Assembly (NCBI RefSeq): GCF_037975245.1
Contig: NC_092565.1
Span: 18,083,999 to 18,147,998, forward strand
Reading direction: 5' to 3'
Source of the DNA: Apostichopus japonicus
Taxonomy: Eukaryota; Echinodermata; Holothuroidea; Aspidochirotida; Stichopodidae
DNA: 64,000 bases
This document shows, one piece after another, positions 1 through 12,700 of the stretch (position 1 is the stretch's first letter; each line of letters begins with the position of its first letter). The translations under genes were made by a program, and so were the position numbers. The notes beneath the pieces were generated by a model, which worked only from the letters and a program-made list of their open reading frames with translations, did not search any database and was not told the origin of the DNA.

Positions 1-3000
1 TGTACGTACGTAAGTTCTGACGTCACAAAGTGTTGGGTAAAGCGAGCAGCTTTTGTTGTGCGTTCTTCCTATTGTTGAAAAGAAGAAAAGGCAACCTTTC
101 TTCTGCGGTTGAATAAGCACACTGCAGGCTTTTTCATCGGAAACATATACGTGTGTATCATACACACGCATGTATGGTACACCTAATCATAATAAAATCC
201 ACGGAGTAGACAATTAGGCCTGCTACAAACGTTTTGGTAATTAGGCCTAGCTATACTACTGCTATAGTATTAGACTGGGATCCGGATTGTAGCCAATTTT
301 GTATTGACATATTTTAACCGAAATCACAATACGCGTAACCGGATACACCGGATAACCGTTTAATGTGAATAGATAGTTCATGTCATATAAAGTCATGGAC
401 TGGCCTGTAAATAAGATTAACTTGTCCCTTTGACTTGAATTCCTCTCAAAACTTTCGTTAAGCTGTAGGCAGTAATTTACCTTGGCCCAATCCCTTCCTA
501 TGAAATTGTCGAGTTTATTATGCAAAATTCCGAAGTTATAATTCTCATATACGATCACAAAAACAAACTGAAATATTCAATGGAACTTTCTTATCGAATA
601 GGAAACCTTAGCTTTCAAAGTTGATATTCAGCCAGCATTTGCCCAGCAATGTTGTCAAATGTACGTATAGACACGGAAAAGCGTATCGTTATCATATTCT
701 GACAGGTGGGTAATAAAAACTTGGACTTTTACTGAAAAACAAAATCGTTTCAATACGTTGAAAACACAGAGTGCAATGAAGATGCACGCAGACCCTCAAC
801 TTACATTATTCCAAAATCAAAAGTATCTAGGGAACGTGATCGATGTGATGGTATGCACATACATCGGACAGCTGAGAGATGCAAACACTGTATAGAGACA
901 ACAGACAAGTACATAATAACATGGGTATCATAGGTCAGAAGTCTGCGAAGAGGGGGATTTCTGAAACAGTTTCTGTATTATCCGGGCGGCAAAGTAAAGA
1001 GCCAAGGAAACGAGGCGGCACACGTACATACCACATGCATGCATATGCTTAGTCTCAGCTGGTCACCTTTAATCTTGAGATAGGAAGAGATGTATGTCAT
1101 TACCCACGCGTAACCTCCTACAGAAACCAGTCTCCCAAATCAACCGGCGTGTAGAGAAAATCAAACTGCAACTGGCATAAATCCAAGAGATGACATTTAA
1201 ATATATGTATAAGATATCGGATATATTTTTCAAGATCGATAGTATGATACGACGAGAAAGGTACCAAGACTGATTGGCTGACTGAAGTTCAAGTTATCAA
1301 TTCCCAAGATCTACACTATTACTATATAGCTGAAATGGTGTGAAACTAATGAACGATAATTGTGATATAGGCTATATATAGTGTCATAAAACTTGTGACA
1401 TCATCATCATGGACCATCATGGACCATCATTGACCATCATGGACCATCATGGACCATCCTCGTTCTGCACGATGAGAAGAGGTCAACTACGGGGGAAACG
1501 GCGGAGCCTGGGAAAATATGGAATAAAGAAGAGTGTTTACTCATTATAATATTATTGGTTATTTTTCCAAATAAAATGGAAAGTGCAGTATAGGAGGATC
1601 ATGGCATTATTTTCCCCGACGCCGACCTGGCCCTCGTTACCATTGTTTCCTATACGCCTTACCAATGATACAACCCTACGCCTGTTGGTTAATTGTCCTT
1701 GAAGAGAGATGCAAGTAGAATAGGTTTATACTTACTTGCTATAATGTAGACTCATTGCTTAGAGGAGTGAATAAATATGGGGGGGGGGCAATTTGCCCTT
1801 TGTTCATCATGGGCTTAATCTCGGGCAAAAAAAGTGGGGATATCCTGCACAAAATAAACGGTCCTGCATATTAATTTGGCTTGCGTAGCTCCGACGATGA
1901 AGCCATGAGTCATTGCTACAAATAAACCGACGCTTATACATTTGAATGAACGTTCCAAAAATATACGGTAACAGAAAGAACAAAACAACGATTAAAACTT
2001 GGGTAATAGATTCGCAGAAATGGATCCGTAGTTTAAGTGAAATCGAAGTCGTAAAGGCGTAAACCGTACTGAGAGACTACGAAGGCGTTATCTCAGTGCC
2101 AGCGAGTCAGCTAGTGATAGTAAATCCTATCACACAATGAAAATAGTCAAAATACAAAAGAAAAAGCGATTCTCCTCAGAAGCCGCTACGAAGCCGCTAC
2201 ACATTCAATTGGAGGCTTCCTCGAATTCCAAATCTGAAATATTACTTTCTCCTTTGGATAATGATTGGTACATTAGAAAGAGAAACACACACTTTGAACT
2301 CTTTTGTCATGGTAATGTCACTCACAGTGCTGATTTCACATAAACGTTCCCCATTGCCCTCACGAAATATTGAAAATTCATATGCAAGCACCAATTTATG
2401 AAACTTTTCACCCAGTCACCCAGCCTTTGGTCGATTCGCAAATACAGTTCAACTGTAATCGCAACCCAAGTGAATAATTCAAACTAATTTGCACACGGTC
2501 AACCAAGACAAGTTAAGTTAGACTAGTCTAGTCAAGCCAACCAAATATACTGGTCCATTCCAGTAAAATATGAGTCAACTCAATCGAGTCATTATTGTTG
2601 ACATACCTTGCATGAGTCAGTTCACAGGAAATTAAAATAAGGACCAGAATCACTTCAAGTTGACTCACTAACAGGGGTGACATCCGGCAGGGTTGAAATT
2701 CCAGGGAGCTGTTGTGGGGGGGGGGGGGGGGCACGAGCTTCGAGTGGCTGTGGAACATGTGAATTTGATTTGATGTTACCTCAGAAATTTCCACCAAACT
2801 GGATAATCTATCGATTCCATACTGGATATTCCAGTATTTGAATGTTTGAAACCAAAGTTTTTAAGTTTTTCTCTTATGTTTGTCTTAATTTCACGTTGGG
2901 GCACTGAATTGAATTTTCTCCGACAATAGGGCAATTTTCATTTCAAATAACAAAGGGGCACTTTCTCACTTAGTCTACAAAAAGGGAAAAGGATATTTTC

Positions 3001-4789
3001 TTATGACAGAACAGGCACTTCTCATTCATTAATATACCGTCCTGGACTCAGCTGGAGTCCCTAGCAAGTTGGACTTGTTCGTTGTTCAAGTTGCCTTCAT
3101 TCGAGTCAAGAGCCAAGTGACATTAAAGGCATTGAAGACTCGCCACAAACCGCGTGCCCGGCCATGAAAAAGTTAACTTTCCGTTGCTTGCAAATGACGT
3201 TTTCGTCTTGTCGTTACAAAATGATGAGAGTAATGAAACGTGATACCTTGTTATCTTTTATCTAGACCTGAGATGTCCACGCTGCTATGTACACTGTGTT
3301 GTGGGTATTGACCGTAGCTGTTTGTATCGACTGTACACTAGTGTCTAATTGCCGACGGTAGCAAGCTGTGTCTGTATTTTCTGGGATCGATGGTGGTGTT
3401 TAACACTTCTGTTACACCTCATCCAAAACTAGCTGGTCAGATTACCAGCATGAGACGTTTCTTTGTGCGCGAGTCTTCACAACCTTTAAGTCAAAATATG
3501 TTATTTGGGACTTTCTACTCAACTGCAGCAGGATATGCGACTATGATATATAAATATAGTCACACGTAAATAACTCCTGTTCTCAGTGCAATCTGGGAAC
3601 AAGGTATACCGCCTCCTTGTTTTAATGTAGCTGTTATGCAACAGCCCAAGTCCAGAAATTCAACACAATTTTGTGCGCCATGTGCAACTACTGAGCATTG
3701 GCGTAGCCTCGTAGGGGAAGATGTTTGATTCTGTCAAATTCTCACTGAGAGATATATATATAGGCCATTTAAAGTCTTGCAAGGCAATGCACATATTCAG
3801 AGTACATCGGAGCGGATTAGAAGATCAGATGGTGGGATTGTACTTTGAATATACTGAGAGGGGTCCGTTGTAACTCAAGATTCCGTTATACCCCACCTTT
3901 CCCCAAGGATACTTTTGGCGTTCCATACATGTTCCCCGTTTTAAATTCGATGCTAGTAAGCAGGTGTTACCGATCGCTACAATACTAAATTAGTGCAAGT
4001 ACTCTGATCTTGCACACTGGCAGGCTGTAGGTACACAAACGAAAGCTGCTGTATTTATTTATCGACAACAAGGTGTATTACGGCCTGTAGATCGAAATCG
4101 GTAGCTACGTGGCACACTTTCAATCATCGTGTAAGTCTATATTCTTAGTGTTAAAAGTTCTTACGTTTCTGGAAAATGTGATTTGTTTGTCGCATTGGGC
4201 AATAGCCTAACGTTAAGCTTAGGCCAGCCTCCAATGTGGACATAGGCCAAGGCAAGTCCGGGACAGTACCCGCAAATTGGGGACATCTGTTCAGCTTAGC
4301 TGATTCGCACTAACTGATCATGCCCATCAGAGGGCACAAGTTAGTAAGGCTAACCTAACCAGACTGCATTTAGGCTTAGAATTAGTAGTAGGCAAGTACT
4401 AGCCTATGGTTCTCAGTACTCTCATGGGGGAGGGAGGCATTGGGTAAATTATGCCCTAGGCCTACCTAGTTTCTGCTGCTACCTTCTTCTCTCTAAAGTT
4501 TGTGTTGATTATTTTAATATTTATGAAAACATTACGTAGGGTAATAAGATCGCTGTAACGATATCAATTTTAAGTATCTTATTCTAAATAAAAAATAAAG
4601 GTTCTGTCTTTACCCTAGCCTACATACTGTAGCCTAACAATTGCAAAGTTGAAATAACTTAAGTTTACAACACAGACAAACACATGTAAAAAAACGGCAC
4701 CCAAAACGTTTTCTAAAGCTACTGGGCCTGTTGAAGACTTTTGCAAACCATTTCTGCTCTCCAATCTCATTGGTTTTTAGTAAATTTAT
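1..4789. other. No gene recognised; noncoding flank
   Basis: I find no recognisable gene here on either strand. Open frames are short (98 codons at most, 262-558 minus) and resemble no family I know. Visible content is a 10-bp minisatellite near 1.4 kb, G and C homopolymer runs (1780, 2717), a perfect CRE-type octamer TGACGTCA at 18-25, and a stretch rich in GAGTC/GACTC words (about 2510-3130). The GAGTC-rich text resembles 32640-32770 and may be a dispersed repeat. Noncoding first exons of a gene cannot be excluded. Confidence 0.6.
1400..1459. repeat. 10-bp minisatellite
   Basis: About five copies of a 10-bp unit reading GGACCATCAT, one carrying a G-to-T change, preceded by a short CAT run. 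It is a simple tandem repeat in noncoding sequence. Confidence 0.9.
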
Positions 4790-6150
4790 GAATGAAGGTT
4801 AAGGGCCTCAGGACTGGAGATGTGCTAATATTACCTCAACTTCCAAGATGGGTGATAAGTCCCTGTAATTACAGGCCTGTTAGTCTCATTAGTATTGTTT
4901 GTAAGGTCATGTGAGTCTATTGTTGAAAGGACTACGGTCACTTCAGTAGTTAGTCTTTGATCAGAGTCTCAACATGGTTTTTGTCAAAAAGGTCTTGTCG
5001 CACCACTTCTTGAGCTTATAGGCTAATCGAAGATGTAACAAGCTCACTAAAATAGGCAGAAGTCTGTAGATGTTGTGTTCCTGGATTCCAGAAGGCCTTT
5101 GATAAAGTTCCCTACCAGCCTCTTCTACTTAGGCTGAAGAGTATGGGTGTCAATGGGAATTTAGTGTCTTGGATCGAGAATTGGCTCGGTAATAGGAAAC
5201 ATAGGGTGGCTCTGCTTCTTCTTTGCAGGACATTACTAGTGGGGTTACACAGGGGTCTGTTTTGGGTCCCTTGTTGTTTGTTGCCTATATAAATAACATT
5301 GACAGATATTTTGTGTACAGCCAAGAAGTTTGCTGATGACACCAACCTGTATTCTGAGGTCTCTTACAAAAGCGATTATGAGAAATTTCAGATGGATTTG
5401 GATAAGGATTTTTCTTGGTTTCAGGGATGGCAAATGCATTTTAATATTGAAAAATGCAAGGTGATGCATATTGGTAGTAGTAACCAAAAGTATACCTACA
5501 CTCTTAATGGTGAGGAGTTGCAGGAGGTCTTTGTTGAAAGAGACCTACAGTAGGTATCTACATTGACTCATCTCCGCAACCTTCTAAAACATTGTCTCGA
5601 AGCTGCTAAAAGAGGGAAAATGGTTTTAGGTACAGTACTGTATGATCAAGAGAGACTGAACAGTTTTCTGAAAGAGGACATACAGCAGTGGTTAGGCTTT
5701 ATAATCAGTTGGTTAGGACTCATCTGGAGTATGCTGTGCAGGCTTGAAACACATATATTGCTAAGGATAAGGAAGTACTTGAGAAGGTCCAGAGGAGGGC
5801 TATAGCATGATTAGATCCTTAAAGGGTGTTCCATATCATAAACTGCTGAATCTCATCACTCTGGAGCTTAGGAGGTTCAAGGTGGCTTGATTCAGGTTTT
5901 CAAGATTGTGTATGGTTTTGACAATTTAACCGTCACTGAATTTTTCATGTTTGCTAATTATAGTAGTTCTACCAGAGGTCATTGTCTTAAACTCCAGAAG
6001 ATACAAAGTAGGATTAATATTCGGCATAACTTTTTTCTGATAGGGTTGTGAATGAATGGATAGATTTGCCTGAGAAAGTTGTACTAGTTTGTAAGTAGGG
6101 TGAATGGGTTTAAGAATGTCTTGCACAAGCACTTTAAGCATTATAATCAG
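4790..6150 (+). mobile_element. Decayed LINE reverse transcriptase (CR1/Rex1-like)
   Basis: Conceptual translation across frameshifts gives non-LTR reverse transcriptase motifs in the correct order. NYRPVSLIS is near 4876, SQHGF near 4965, a DFQKAFDKVP-like block near 5090, SGVTQGSVLGPLL near 5235 and KFADDTNLY, the catalytic box, near 5327. Then come WQMHFNIEKCKVMHIG (5430-5475) and a C-terminal part ending in a VVNEW.DLPE-like motif near 6050. The wording matches Rex1/Babar or CR1-type elements, an assignment made from memory of the family. Frameshifts and stops throughout make it a dead copy. No endonuclease or ORF1 was found, so it is probably 5' truncated. It ends about 500 bp upstream of the NANS start codon. 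Confidence 0.85.
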
Positions 6151-6659
6151 ATCTGATTTTTTGTGTTTTTGGCTCTCCTATTGGGTCCTTGATAGAGACT
6201 TGAATGTCCTTCATGATCCTTTTTTTCCCTACTTAACCTACGTTATAGTCTAGGCCTATGTAACATTCTGTGACAGACTCGGTCATTGTTTATAGCACAT
6301 GTCAGCGGTTCTTATCTTTTTTCTACTTTTACTCTGTATTTTTATCAACTTTTTGTATGGTAAATTTCTGCGAGGAGTCGAGGACTGAATTCTAATGTTC
6401 AAACCTAAATTCGCTGGTTGGCAAAGTTTTCCAACCCTTTCATAGCATAAATTTCTTGAAAGTTGATTGCAACCAATGAAAAGCAAAACTTACAGAATAG
6501 CTAAGAAGTAAATTTTCTGTGAATGATCATTTCAATTCTACACACTGTGAGACATAGGCTCCACATCCAGCCTATTGCATGATCCAGGATACCTAAACAC
6601 AAAACTAACTGAAAAACCTTTTTAATACGGTTTATCAACAGATCTAGTAAACCAACAGG

Positions 6660-6791
6660 ATGCCTTTGGAATTCGAGATTGCCCCAGATAGGAAGATTGG
6701 AGGGAACCATCCATGTTTCATCATAGCAGAGATTGGACAGAACCATCAGGGTGACATGAAAATTGCAAAAGATCTGATAAAAGTTGCAAAG
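6660..6791 (+). CDS. NANS: NANS exon 1
   Basis: 44 codons from ATG to KVAK, with donor GTGAGC at 6792. It holds the first strand of the barrel and the IAEIGQNHQGD motif, whose Glu is the conserved active-site residue of NeuB enzymes. Reading through the donor meets a stop at 6971, so the open frame there is only exon plus intron. Confidence 0.95.
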
Positions 6792-9700
6792 GTGAGCATT
6801 TTGTTTCCCTGTTCATTTTTCCCAGAAGTAGGTGCTGAATGTGAAAGCCCTCCGATTTCATTTGGTAGGTGTACCACTTGTTGGTGGACTGTTGGTACAA
6901 TCTGTTGCAGTATATATACATACCTATTACTAACCTACATGTATGTTGCACACTTTTTGATTATTAATTAAAATAAATGTAAGATAAATTGAATTGAAAT
7001 TGAATTTTATTCCACTTTTAGCTGGATTTATGAGACGGATCATTGACTGGTACAATTTCAGATTATTCATTTTTGATTTTCAAAATTTGGGCTGCACTTT
7101 ACTGTGCTATATGTTGAGAACAAAATCAGGTCAATATAATGTGCAAATTCAAACTGATATTTGGTTCGTTAAATGAAGTCTTCCATTATTTAAGTCAATC
7201 TTTGCCAAATATTTTGGTCTAAGCTACAGTAGATCGTCAACCTTTCTCTCCTACTTGCAGGACGCCGGAGCAGACTGCGCGAAATTTCAGAAGAGTGAGC
7301 TGAGCTATAAATTCAACAAATCCGCCTTGGCCAGACCCTACACATCTAAGAACTCGTGGGGGAAGACCTATGGAGAACATAAGGAGTTTCTAGAATTCAG
7401 CCACGACCAATACAAAGAGCTGCAAGATTACGCTAACCAGATAGGGATTTATTTTACTGCATCTGGAATGGATGAGGTGTGAATTTGGGACCTTTGTTTT
7501 CAATGAACTGTTATAAAGGGAGCTTTAGTTTGACCATTGAACAGTGTACACTTGACAAGATGCTGGGGGTACAGTATATACAGTAGTGTTGAAATTCATA
7601 GCTATGACAGCATTGACCAATGTAGACTGTAGTCCAGTAATTCAGCAGATAGGGCTTCTCCGTCTGTACATTTTGTTCACGACTGGAGGGCCCCCTCCCA
7701 TTGGCCTTCTCGATTAAACTGACTCACAGATGTTTTAAAACAGCTACCATGGAACCAGTCTAAGTCCAGAATAGGGGCAACTCTGACATTTGGGTTTTGC
7801 ATCTTTTTCAAACTACATCAGACAGTTAGACTGTGAAAAACTCAGTGTGTCAAACATAGGATGTTTGGTTTTCAATTATTGTGTGGGTCTCCTAGAGCTG
7901 CCTTAATGTTGTTGAAAATTTGGCTGACTTGCTGGAAAGTCATTCATAATTTCACACAATCACGATGGTTGTCCAAAAGACCAAACTACAATGAAAGATC
8001 TATATAGATCAGAGAGTGTCCCAAGTGATTACATCATGTGTTACTTTACATTTATGGTTGTCCACAATGAATACCCCAAAGTAGAACTGTCCATTCAGTG
8101 TAACTAACTGACAGCTAAACATGAAATGTTACTGTGTACACTTTCCTTTTCAGAAAGCTGTTGACTTTCTTCATGATCTTGGAGTGCCTTTCTTCAAAGT
8201 CGGATCTGGTGACACCAATAATCTTCCTTACATCGCTAAGACAGCAGAGAAAGGCCGTCCAATGGTAGTGTCCTCTGGCATGCAGTCGATGGATACAATG
8301 AAAAAGGTAACACGACCGCTCCTGCATCCCTCCCTCCCACTCCCAACCCAAACCCTCATAAAATTCTCAACTGTAAAATGAAGAATGTATACTGTGGATA
8401 GTCCCATACAATAATAATAATAATAATATATATTAAAGAGTGCCTTACACAACAGAATATCTCAAAGCACTTTAGATTGGACTAGATTTCAATCTGAAGA
8501 AGTACAAATATTAAATACATAAGAGTAATGCAAGGAATAAATTAGCCATTGAAGCAAAATCAGAAAAGATAAATCAATTATTAAATGAAACTTATATCAT
8601 CATGGTTAATACAGATTAAAAACTCAAGTTCAGTCAAAGATGAAGTGCAGACGGCAGGGGCTTTCTATTGACAATGCGCAAAAATATGAAACGCCCTATC
8701 ACCATCAAACTTTAGTCAATGGTTCGTGAATGGCCGGGGCTTTTGAGTGAAGAACGCCATGTCAATAGTTCACTTAAGTACTGTACTGTAGGTCGCCGCC
8801 GAGCCATGTACAATTTTAAATAGGGAGCATAATATTTTTTATATGATTCGCTGCTGAATTGGCAGCCAATGCAGTACAGTCAGCACTGTAGTAATCGGAT
8901 CATGTTTTCCAGCAATGAGTTGTAGTTTGCTGATTTCACAGGCTGGGACACCGAACAGCACACTTTTGCAGTAATCTGTACCAGAAGTGACCAAATCATG
9001 AACCAATTTATCAGCAGATTGCTGGTCAAGAACGTCACTCAGTGTTGACTGTTATCTTTAAAGGCATTTTTGAGTGGAAATGGGATCCAGTCCTGCCGGT
9101 CATATCATTTTTTGTCTTTGTATCACCCTAAGCCTTGCCCTGTGATGAAATTTTCTTTTCTGTGATAGAGTGCTTGAAATGTTGGCCTGTCCTGCCAGAA
9201 AATTTGATTCTAACACTGACTTACAGTGACGTCAGTGTGGCACATTGGTCAGAATCGATCAGATCTCACTCTAAGCTTGGCCTTGAAACGATACACAGGA
9301 ATGTGCACAGACCTCGCGTCCACCAGTGCTGCTCATACTTCTTGGAAGTGGTGCACGGCTGTGATTAACAAAAATCTCTCAAATAACAAATATCTGAACA
9401 ACATATTATAAAGAAAAACGAGTTAGGGAATTCTGACACATTTTAACTCTTTGAAAGATTGCTAACTTGCAACTTCACCAAGAAATTTCCATCTAAATCG
9501 CTATTATACTTTTAGAAATTTGAACTTTCCTGGCTAGAGTGTAGCTTACTAATGATAGCGTCCCTGCAGCCTCCAAAACGAAGTGCTGCGATGTAGTGCT
9601 CATCGTTCTCCACTGTTCAAAATAGATTAGATTAAGTTGGTGAGAGGTTCAACAATTCACTTCTCCTGAATCATAGGATGAAAAATACCCAAACTAGGAC

Positions 9701-12700
9701 TGTGGCGATGAAAAAATTAATTTTTTCATATACCACTAAAAAAATACCACTAAAAACATTAATTAAGTCATGAAACTATATTGTGCTCTACTCTGTACAA
9801 ATACTGCTAGATATCTTTGCACAGGTGTAGGTGTTTGCATATAATTATGCTGTTTTTGATTAGATTAAAGTATTCCCTGGGTAGGTAGTCATTATTATTG
9901 AAACAAGGAGGTAAATTTTTCCTGTATCATCTCACTGTGGAAGAAAATTTGGACGACCAAGACAAACACCAACCAATCATCATACGAACAAAACTGTTGT
10001 GTACAGTTTTAATAGCAAACTTGAACTGCTACTGTAAGGGGGAAAGGCTCTGTCTGTCTAGTACAGATACTGATGAAGGAATATCTTGCAACTCTTCTAT
10101 TGTCTTTCGTTTTTATTATCTGTTTTATATTTCTTTTCTTTTGTCAGGTTTACAAGATTTTGAAGGACAAAGGTGCTGACTTTTGCTTCCTTCAGTGTAC
10201 AAGTGCCTATCCTCTGAACCCAGAAGATGTCCATTTAAGGGTTATAGAGGTGAGTCCAAACACAGTGGCTTCATTGTTTACTTCATCTGGAGTGTTTAAG
10301 GATACTGGATAATTATTTAAAAGGCAATTTGTCCATCCCCATGTTTGTATGCCATGCAAAAACTTTTCGTTTGCATGCTGCATGAAAGTTATAGAAAATG
10401 CTTTGATTGACTTCATTGCCAACCTGTTGTTATTCATACTCCACCTGTATCTACATGAAAGTTCAGGTGCCACATCACATACTGTAGTATGCTGTTTATT
10501 TTATTACAGCAAAAGTATATCCCAGAAATGTTAACATTAGACATTCCACGTGGTTGCAAGTGGAAAGATGATATGTTAAATTGAAACTCATACAGTCTTA
10601 GGTGTCTATATCTGGTTTAAATTCTAATTGGAAGGAGTGGAGCCGTTGTGAGCATTCAGATCTCTTAGTTACTGTAGAGTGAGCAGTGTACATTTATATG
10701 TGTGGATAATACATGGCTTTGACAAAAGGTCAAGAAGTTACTACACAATGCAACATGCTGCCTTAACCTACATTACATTCAAAGTTCCGTGGCTGTTCTC
10801 CACACTCCTCAGTCTATTAGAGAGATCTCAGGCAAATCAACAAGGAAAGTTGAAGTACAGTAGTTGACGGCTGGTCACCATTTTGCAATGTACTGGCTAA
10901 GTTAGATAATTGTATTCAAATGTCTAAATTCTGACTTTATGCACATTAGTGCTGATAGTCGTAATCGTATTAATCGCCAGTAGTCACGATCACACTTTGA
11001 AAGTTTGATTAATCGCGCTCAAAACCTAAGTTGCGATTTCTCGACTACAAGCTAGCACTACACATAATCTGCTTTTGAAAATAGCCTAACCTGTCAAACA
11101 CAACCCTAATGGCAGTTTGACAGCAAATATCGCAAAAGTATACAAGTTCTCATAATGCTACACTAGCACTGTGCTGTGTTAAATATCGGCAAGCACCTGC
11201 TCTGAGTAGATTCAGGTTTACTTGTCAGTAATATGCTTGTTTTGCAGTTCAACATTGAGCCCTAGCAATGTTTGATCATTGCACGTAATTGCAAATTCAT
11301 TAGTTATTAATCTTTTACGATTGCCTTTTCTGCAAACATGTTCACAATTACTTCATCACTGGCCTGGTTTACATTTATCAGATGTCTGATCGAATGAGTA
11401 GATTGAGGTGTAGTTTAAAGTCAATGTGCAAAATATGTGCCTGCTATCGTGCTAGGCTAGAGTCTAGCCTAGAACGTTAAACGTCCTAGATTTACAGAAA
11501 ACTATTGCATACTAATCGTAACAATGCTACAAGGTGTTACATCTATTTATTGTTTACACGATTGCTTTTATTAGTGCTAGTTTTTGTAGTAGCCTCATAG
11601 ATTGATTCGAAAGTTTTTAAATTTACTATGAAGGATTTTAAGAAGCGTAGATTGAAAGTTGTTCACAGTTTTTGTTTGCTAGCTGTTTTAACATGGTTTA
11701 GACACCACACGTTAAGTCAGTCGCGAAAGAACACATAAAAGACCATGGAGAAAGATTTATTTTTACTGTATTTCTGCAATGGCAAAAAAATTACAGTGAT
11801 GACGTCATAACTGAAACCCAGTAATCGCGAGAAGAGCTATGCGATAAATCGACTATAAAAGGAAGAGTCGACTATCAGCACTGAATGTACCTTAAGTATG
11901 GTTTACGCAAACAGCAGTTGCTGTTCAGATGTATCTTGCAGATTTGTGATGGTCTGTTAAAGAGGTAGTGCAACTGTGTCGTGCATTGAGCTACATCACT
12001 AAATGTGCAAATATGTTTAATTCCTTTTTCAAAGGACTGTAATTCTTTTTGGAATCTTGAGAAAGTCATCGTTTGTTTCTTGCTTGCCCTCTCTGAATTA
12101 AACACTTAAAAAATGTTTCTGTTATACCTAACATGTAATTGGTTTCTTATTTAATGTTGCAAAATTACTAACCACCAGGGGGATTCTAAAAACAGTTTTT
12201 GATTGACATGTTCCACATGAAATGAAATGCTAGTTCTGGGATGATTAACTCTTAATGCTTAATAACTACCATCAAGATTTGCTTTTCAAGTCAACAAGTG
12301 ATCATCTGGCATGATGTGTATTTCTATTAATCAAATCATTCATGCAACTTTATAGAGAAAAGACAGGATTCTCTTTTCTTTCTTCTTTAGTAGACCACTG
12401 AAATGTATGGCAACACAAACATCCTAATTGTTATACAGAAAATAATTTGAAAACCAATTAATAGTATTACCATGCAACTTTTATCTTGTTTTTTTACCAC
12501 AATGAAGGCTTACCAGAAGGAATTCCCAGATATCCCTATAGGCTACTCAGGGCATGAGAGTGGAACAACCATCACGCTTGGAGCTATAGCACTTGGTGCC
12601 AAAGTAGTTGAGCGGCACATCACCATGGACAAAACATGGAAAGGTAGTGACCATGAGGCCTCACTTGGTAGGTGCAAAAGGAGTCTTTATTTCCTTTTAG

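Noticed and set aside
262-558. 98-codon minus-strand open frame
   Set aside because: No recognisable domain, no splice context and AT-rich codons. It is probably chance.
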